A stretch of DNA of 64,000 bases from Sulfitobacter alexandrii (lineage in GTDB: Bacteria > Pseudomonadota > Alphaproteobacteria > Rhodobacterales > Rhodobacteraceae): the NCBI RefSeq assembly GCF_001886735.1, contig NZ_CP018076.1:1426001-1490000 (forward strand). Reading direction: 5' to 3'. Every line of letters begins with the position of its first letter. Position 1 is the stretch's first letter. A program made the translations under genes and the position numbers. The notes beneath the pieces are model-generated. The model had not been told where the DNA came from, made no database searches, and worked only from the letters and a program-made list of their open reading frames with translations. Positions 61,049-64,000 of this stretch are shown one piece after another.

Positions 61049-63031
61049 GTGCTGAAGAAACAGAGTCTGTACGATCCGATGGATTTTCTCGCCGGAACGG
61101 GCGAGATGGCGCAGCGCATCCGAAACCACGATTGGCAGGATCATCCGTTCGGTCCGCCCGACACCTGGCCGCAGACGTTGCGGTCCGCGCTGTCCATCGC
61201 GCTGAACTCGGCTTTTCCCACGGCGATCTACTGGGGGCCGGAGTTGCGGCTGCTCTATAACGATGCCTGGTCGCCGATCCCGGGCCCCCGGCATCCGGAG
61301 GCGCTCGGCGCGCGGGCGGAGGACGTCTGGAGCGACATCTGGCACATCATCCAGCCCCAGTTCGCCGAACTGATCGGGACCGGCCAGGGGCTGTTCCTCG
61401 AGGATCAGCTGCTTCCGATGCGGCGCTACGGATTCGAGGAAGAAACCTACTGGAATTACAGCTTCACCCCGCTCAGGGCCGAGGATGGCCGCATCGTCGG
61501 GATCTTCAACTCGGGCAGCGAAACGACGGAAAAGGTCATTCAGGCACGCAACGCCGAGGGGCTGGTCGTGCTAAACCAGAAGCTGCGGGACTGCGACAAG
61601 GCGGACGATGCGCTGGCGCTGTCCCTGTCGCATCTGGGCGGTCTGCTGAACGCCGACCGGGTCGGGATGCTGGACCGGGTGGCGCAATCCGGCAGGGAGG
61701 GGCTGACGCTGACCAAGGAGTGGTGCGCCGCTGGCGTGGCCGCCACCGATGACGATCTGGCCTTTTTCCCGCCGGATCACGTGCAGCGGCTGATGACGGG
61801 CAGGGTGGTTCAGCTATCGCTCGCCGATCCGGACCTCGCGGCGGACGATCGTGATTTCCTGACCCGCAAGGGTGTATCGGGGGTGCTGGCCGTGCCATGG
61901 ACCGAACAGGGGCAGGTCGTTTCGGTGCTTTATCTTCATGCGGGGGAAGCGATACGTTTCCATGCCGTGAACGTCGGAACGGTCGAAAAGGTGCTCGAGA
62001 CGACCATGTTCTGGTTGGACCGCGAACGTCACCGCGAACGCGAGAAGGTGATGGCGGCGGAAATCGACCACCGTGCACGCAACATGCTGGCGGTTGTCCA
62101 GTCCATAACCCGGATGGCCCAGGGGACGGATGTCGCCGACATCAAGGCCAAGTTGTCCGATCGCTTTACCGCCCTCTCGAGGGTGCATTCCCTGTTGGGT
62201 CGGAAGCGTTGGATCACTCTTGAGTTCCGGGACCTGGTCGAAGACGAGCTTGCGCCCCTGGGCCAGGAGATTTCGGATCGGATCACCCTGAGCGGCCCGC
62301 GCATCGTGCTCAAGCCCCAGCAGGCGCAGCTTTTCGCGATGATCCTGCACGAACTGACGACCAACGCCATGAAATACGGCAGCATCAGCCATGACGCCGG
62401 CAGGTTGTCGGTGGCCTGGTCCAACGATACCGACGGCAGCATCACGCTCGACTGGGTCGAGACAGGGGGCGTGATCGGACGGGACGCCGAACTGCGTGAT
62501 TCCGCGGGCGGTTTCGGTTCGGTCCTTCTGACCAATCTGGTCGAGACCCAGATGGGCGGTTCCGTTGAAAGGGTGCTTGGCGATCACGGTATCACCTATC
62601 GGTTCGTCTTGCCGCTGAATCGGACGTCCCGTGTTGCGTCGGCGCGACCCGTGTCCGAGGATGTGCAGAACCCCGAGAAGCGGCCGCTGTCCGTCATGGT
62701 CGTCGAAGATGATGCGATCATTTCGCTCGACCTCGCGGATCTGATGACCTCCGAGGGGCACCACGTGTTCGGCCAGTTCAGCACCGTTACTACCGCCCTC
62801 GACGCCTTGCAGGGCGAGCTGCCCGATATCGCGTTGCTTGACGCGAACCTTTGCAGCGAGAGTTCCGCCCCGGTGGCCGAGGCGCTGAGCGCGCGGCGCG
62901 TTCCTTTCATCGTGGTCAGTGGCAATGGCGGCGGCTTTCCCGAAGGGGACGCCCGTACGGCGGCACCGCTCATTGAAAAGCCGATCTCGAATGCCGAGCT
63001 GATGTCGGCGGTGCAACACACCCTCAACTGA
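61049..63031 (+). CDS. HWE-type histidine kinase with PAS, GAF and receiver domains
   Basis: A 660-residue hybrid sensor. A PAS-like region (about 40-165) and a GAF domain (about 175-330) precede the kinase. The phospho-acceptor is His341 in EIDHRARNMLAVVQS, the N box HELTTNAMKYGS (434-445), and WVE (469-471) is the HWE-family signature. A C-terminal receiver (548-658) has Asp598. No transmembrane helix is seen, so it is cytosolic; light or redox sensing is possible. The GTG at 61049 is chosen by GGGGAG upstream; the start is uncertain. Confidence 0.85.
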   Translation: MLKKQSLYDPMDFLAGTGEMAQRIRNHDWQDHPFGPPDTWPQTLRSALSIALNSAFPTAIYWGPELRLLYNDAWSPIPGPRHPEALGARAEDVWSDIWHIIQPQFAELIGTGQGLFLEDQLLPMRRYGFEEETYWNYSFTPLRAEDGRIVGIFNSGSETTEKVIQARNAEGLVVLNQKLRDCDKADDALALSLSHLGGLLNADRVGMLDRVAQSGREGLTLTKEWCAAGVAATDDDLAFFPPDHVQRLMTGRVVQLSLADPDLAADDRDFLTRKGVSGVLAVPWTEQGQVVSVLYLHAGEAIRFHAVNVGTVEKVLETTMFWLDRERHREREKVMAAEIDHRARNMLAVVQSITRMAQGTDVADIKAKLSDRFTALSRVHSLLGRKRWITLEFRDLVEDELAPLGQEISDRITLSGPRIVLKPQQAQLFAMILHELTTNAMKYGSISHDAGRLSVAWSNDTDGSITLDWVETGGVIGRDAELRDSAGGFGSVLLTNLVETQMGGSVERVLGDHGITYRFVLPLNRTSRVASARPVSEDVQNPEKRPLSVMVVEDDAIISLDLADLMTSEGHHVFGQFSTVTTALDALQGELPDIALLDANLCSESSAPVAEALSARRVPFIVVSGNGGGFPEGDARTAAPLIEKPISNAELMSAVQHTLN

Positions 63032-63249
63032 AACCCGCGCTGGCTGACCAGTAATTCCCGGCGGCAGTCGGGGCTTGCGCGCCAAGCCGAGGGAAATTTT
63101 GCAATCGGTATCGGTCGCGGTCATAACGCGACAAATCGGTGATTTGCAGCGACATCCTCGAAAATCTACTGTTGATTCCCACATCGATATTGTGTGGTCT
63201 CCGCGACGGGCACCGGTGAGTCCGGATAAAATGCAGCGATGGGGAAATA

Positions 63250-63957
63250 ATGCACAGCATCGGGGAGTCCTTGGGTCTTGCGGTCGCGCTGGTGATTTCC
63301 GCTGACCGCGACCTGCTGGAAATCGTGCTGCTGTCGTTGCGCGTCAGCCTTTCCGCGACTGCGGTTGCGTGCCTCGTCGGTCTGCCCCTGGGGGGTCTTC
63401 TGGCCATCGTGCGCTTCCGGGGGCGGGGGGCTGTTCTCGTGCTGGTGAATGCGTTGATGGGACTGCCGCCCGTGGTCGTCGGTCTGCTCGTCTATCTTTA
63501 CCTGTCGCGATCGGGACCGCTCGGGTTTCTCGGGCTGCTTTATACCCCGACCGCCATGATCGTGGCCCAGACCATCCTGATCGCGCCGATCGTGGCGGCC
63601 CTGTCCCGTCAGGTGCTGGAAGACCTGCACGCGGAATATGCCGAACAGTTCCGCTCTCTCTGTCTCACACGGCTGCAGATCATGCGGGCGCTTCTGTGGG
63701 ATGCCCGCTACTCCCTGCTGACAGTGGGGCTTGCCGGTTTCGGCCGTGCCGTGGCCGAGGTCGGCGCGGTGATCATCGTGGGCGGCAACATCGACCATCT
63801 CACCCGCGTGATGACGACGGCCATCGCGCTCGAAACTTCCAAGGGCGATCTGGCGCTTGCCCTTGCACTCGGGATCGTCCTGCTGGTCATCGCGCTCGGC
63901 GTGAACGCCGCCGCGCAGTCGGTGCGGATGACGGCGACACGGCAGGCGCATGTCTGA
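63250..63957 (+). CDS. tupB: Tungstate ABC transporter permease TupB-like
   Basis: A 235-residue inner-membrane permease with five to six helices. SLSATAVACLVGLPLGGLLA, LPPVVVGLLVYLYLSRSGPLG and the coupling-loop region GRAVAEVGAVIIVGGNI match TupB, which imports tungstate (or molybdate) with TupA and TupC. The gene overlaps the next ORF by eight bases. No tupA lies upstream. Confidence 0.88.
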   Translation: MHSIGESLGLAVALVISADRDLLEIVLLSLRVSLSATAVACLVGLPLGGLLAIVRFRGRGAVLVLVNALMGLPPVVVGLLVYLYLSRSGPLGFLGLLYTPTAMIVAQTILIAPIVAALSRQVLEDLHAEYAEQFRSLCLTRLQIMRALLWDARYSLLTVGLAGFGRAVAEVGAVIIVGGNIDHLTRVMTTAIALETSKGDLALALALGIVLLVIALGVNAAAQSVRMTATRQAHV

Positions 63958-64000
63958 GCGGCGCACGACATCTTCCGGTCCGCCGGCGCTGCTGCCGCTA
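63950..64000 (+). CDS. tupC: Tungstate ABC transporter ATP-binding protein TupC-like (start only)
   Basis: Seventeen codons are visible, MSERRTTSSGPPALLPL, beginning eight bases before the tupB stop. The context and coupling suggest the ABC ATPase TupC. No ATPase motif is inside the window, so the identity is inferred. Confidence 0.6.
   Translation, partial: MSERRTTSSGPPALLPL

Overview
The window is a GC-rich chromosomal segment from an alphaproteobacterium, most probably a Rhodobacteraceae (Roseobacter-group) marine heterotroph. The evidence is the trpG-trpD-trpC-moaC-moeA-lexA gene order, a GTTC-N7-GTTC LexA box next to lexA, a cysG-DUF2849-cysI-cysH-DUF934 sulfite-reduction operon, a form II coxSLM cluster, a TRAP dicarboxylate transporter with its own two-component system, and a TupBC-type tungstate transporter. 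No plasmid, phage or insertion-sequence genes are visible. Nearly all genes are recognisable housekeeping or metabolic genes packed in short overlapping operons.

Layout. 1-1.7 kb: end of a cytochrome c maturation operon (ccmF end, ccmH) and a PaaG-like enoyl-CoA isomerase. 1.7-5.3 kb (minus): two small envelope-type ORFs, citrate synthase and glutamyl-tRNA synthetase. 5.4-8.2 kb: comEC and lexA. 8.2-13 kb (minus): trpG, trpD, ung, trpC, moaC, moeA. 13-19.4 kb: a divergent polysaccharide deacetylase, GAPDH, a DUF808 membrane protein and transketolase. 19.6-21.5 kb: a coiled-coil protein, zapA, an MliC-like inhibitor, and a BolA/monothiol glutaredoxin pair. 21.7-27.8 kb (plus): xdhC family, molybdopterin-binding protein, coxS, coxL, coxM. 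27.9-31.6 kb: an OmpA protein with hexapeptide repeats, infC, and an Ala-rich membrane-anchored protein. 31.6-37.7 kb: ferredoxin-NADP reductase, the sulfite-reduction operon and a divergent Lrp/AsnC regulator. 38-45.7 kb: a cytochrome P450, then dctB, dctD, dctP, dctQ, dctM. 45.7-52 kb (minus): tpiA, a TfoX-N protein, an A-type Fe-S carrier, SufT, a fused RimB-RimK-like protein, MscS, NfeD and a stomatin. 52-58.4 kb: tgt, an old yellow enzyme, lon, a tiny S74-chaperone protein and an HU-like protein. 58.4-64 kb: two tRNA-Val genes, an outer-membrane barrel, two histidine phosphatases, an HWE histidine kinase fused to a receiver, and tupB with the first codons of tupC.

How parts work together. 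The Trp genes are transcriptionally coupled to molybdenum-cofactor genes, and further Mo/W functions (cox hydroxylase subunits, XdhC, molybdopterin-binding protein, TupBC) are scattered through the window. The dct block is a complete sense-and-import module: sensor kinase, response regulator, two palindromic upstream sites and the three TRAP subunits. The sulfur block makes siroheme and reduces activated sulfate to sulfide.

The most unusual observations are a DctD regulator whose AAA+ domain has lost both the GAFTGA loop and the P-loop lysine although its target promoter region keeps DctD-type operators; single-base frameshifts near the ends of comEC and moeA; a uracil-DNA glycosylase with an altered HPSPLS motif; a signal-peptide protein consisting almost only of an S74 chaperone domain; and a duplicated tRNA-Val 3' end.
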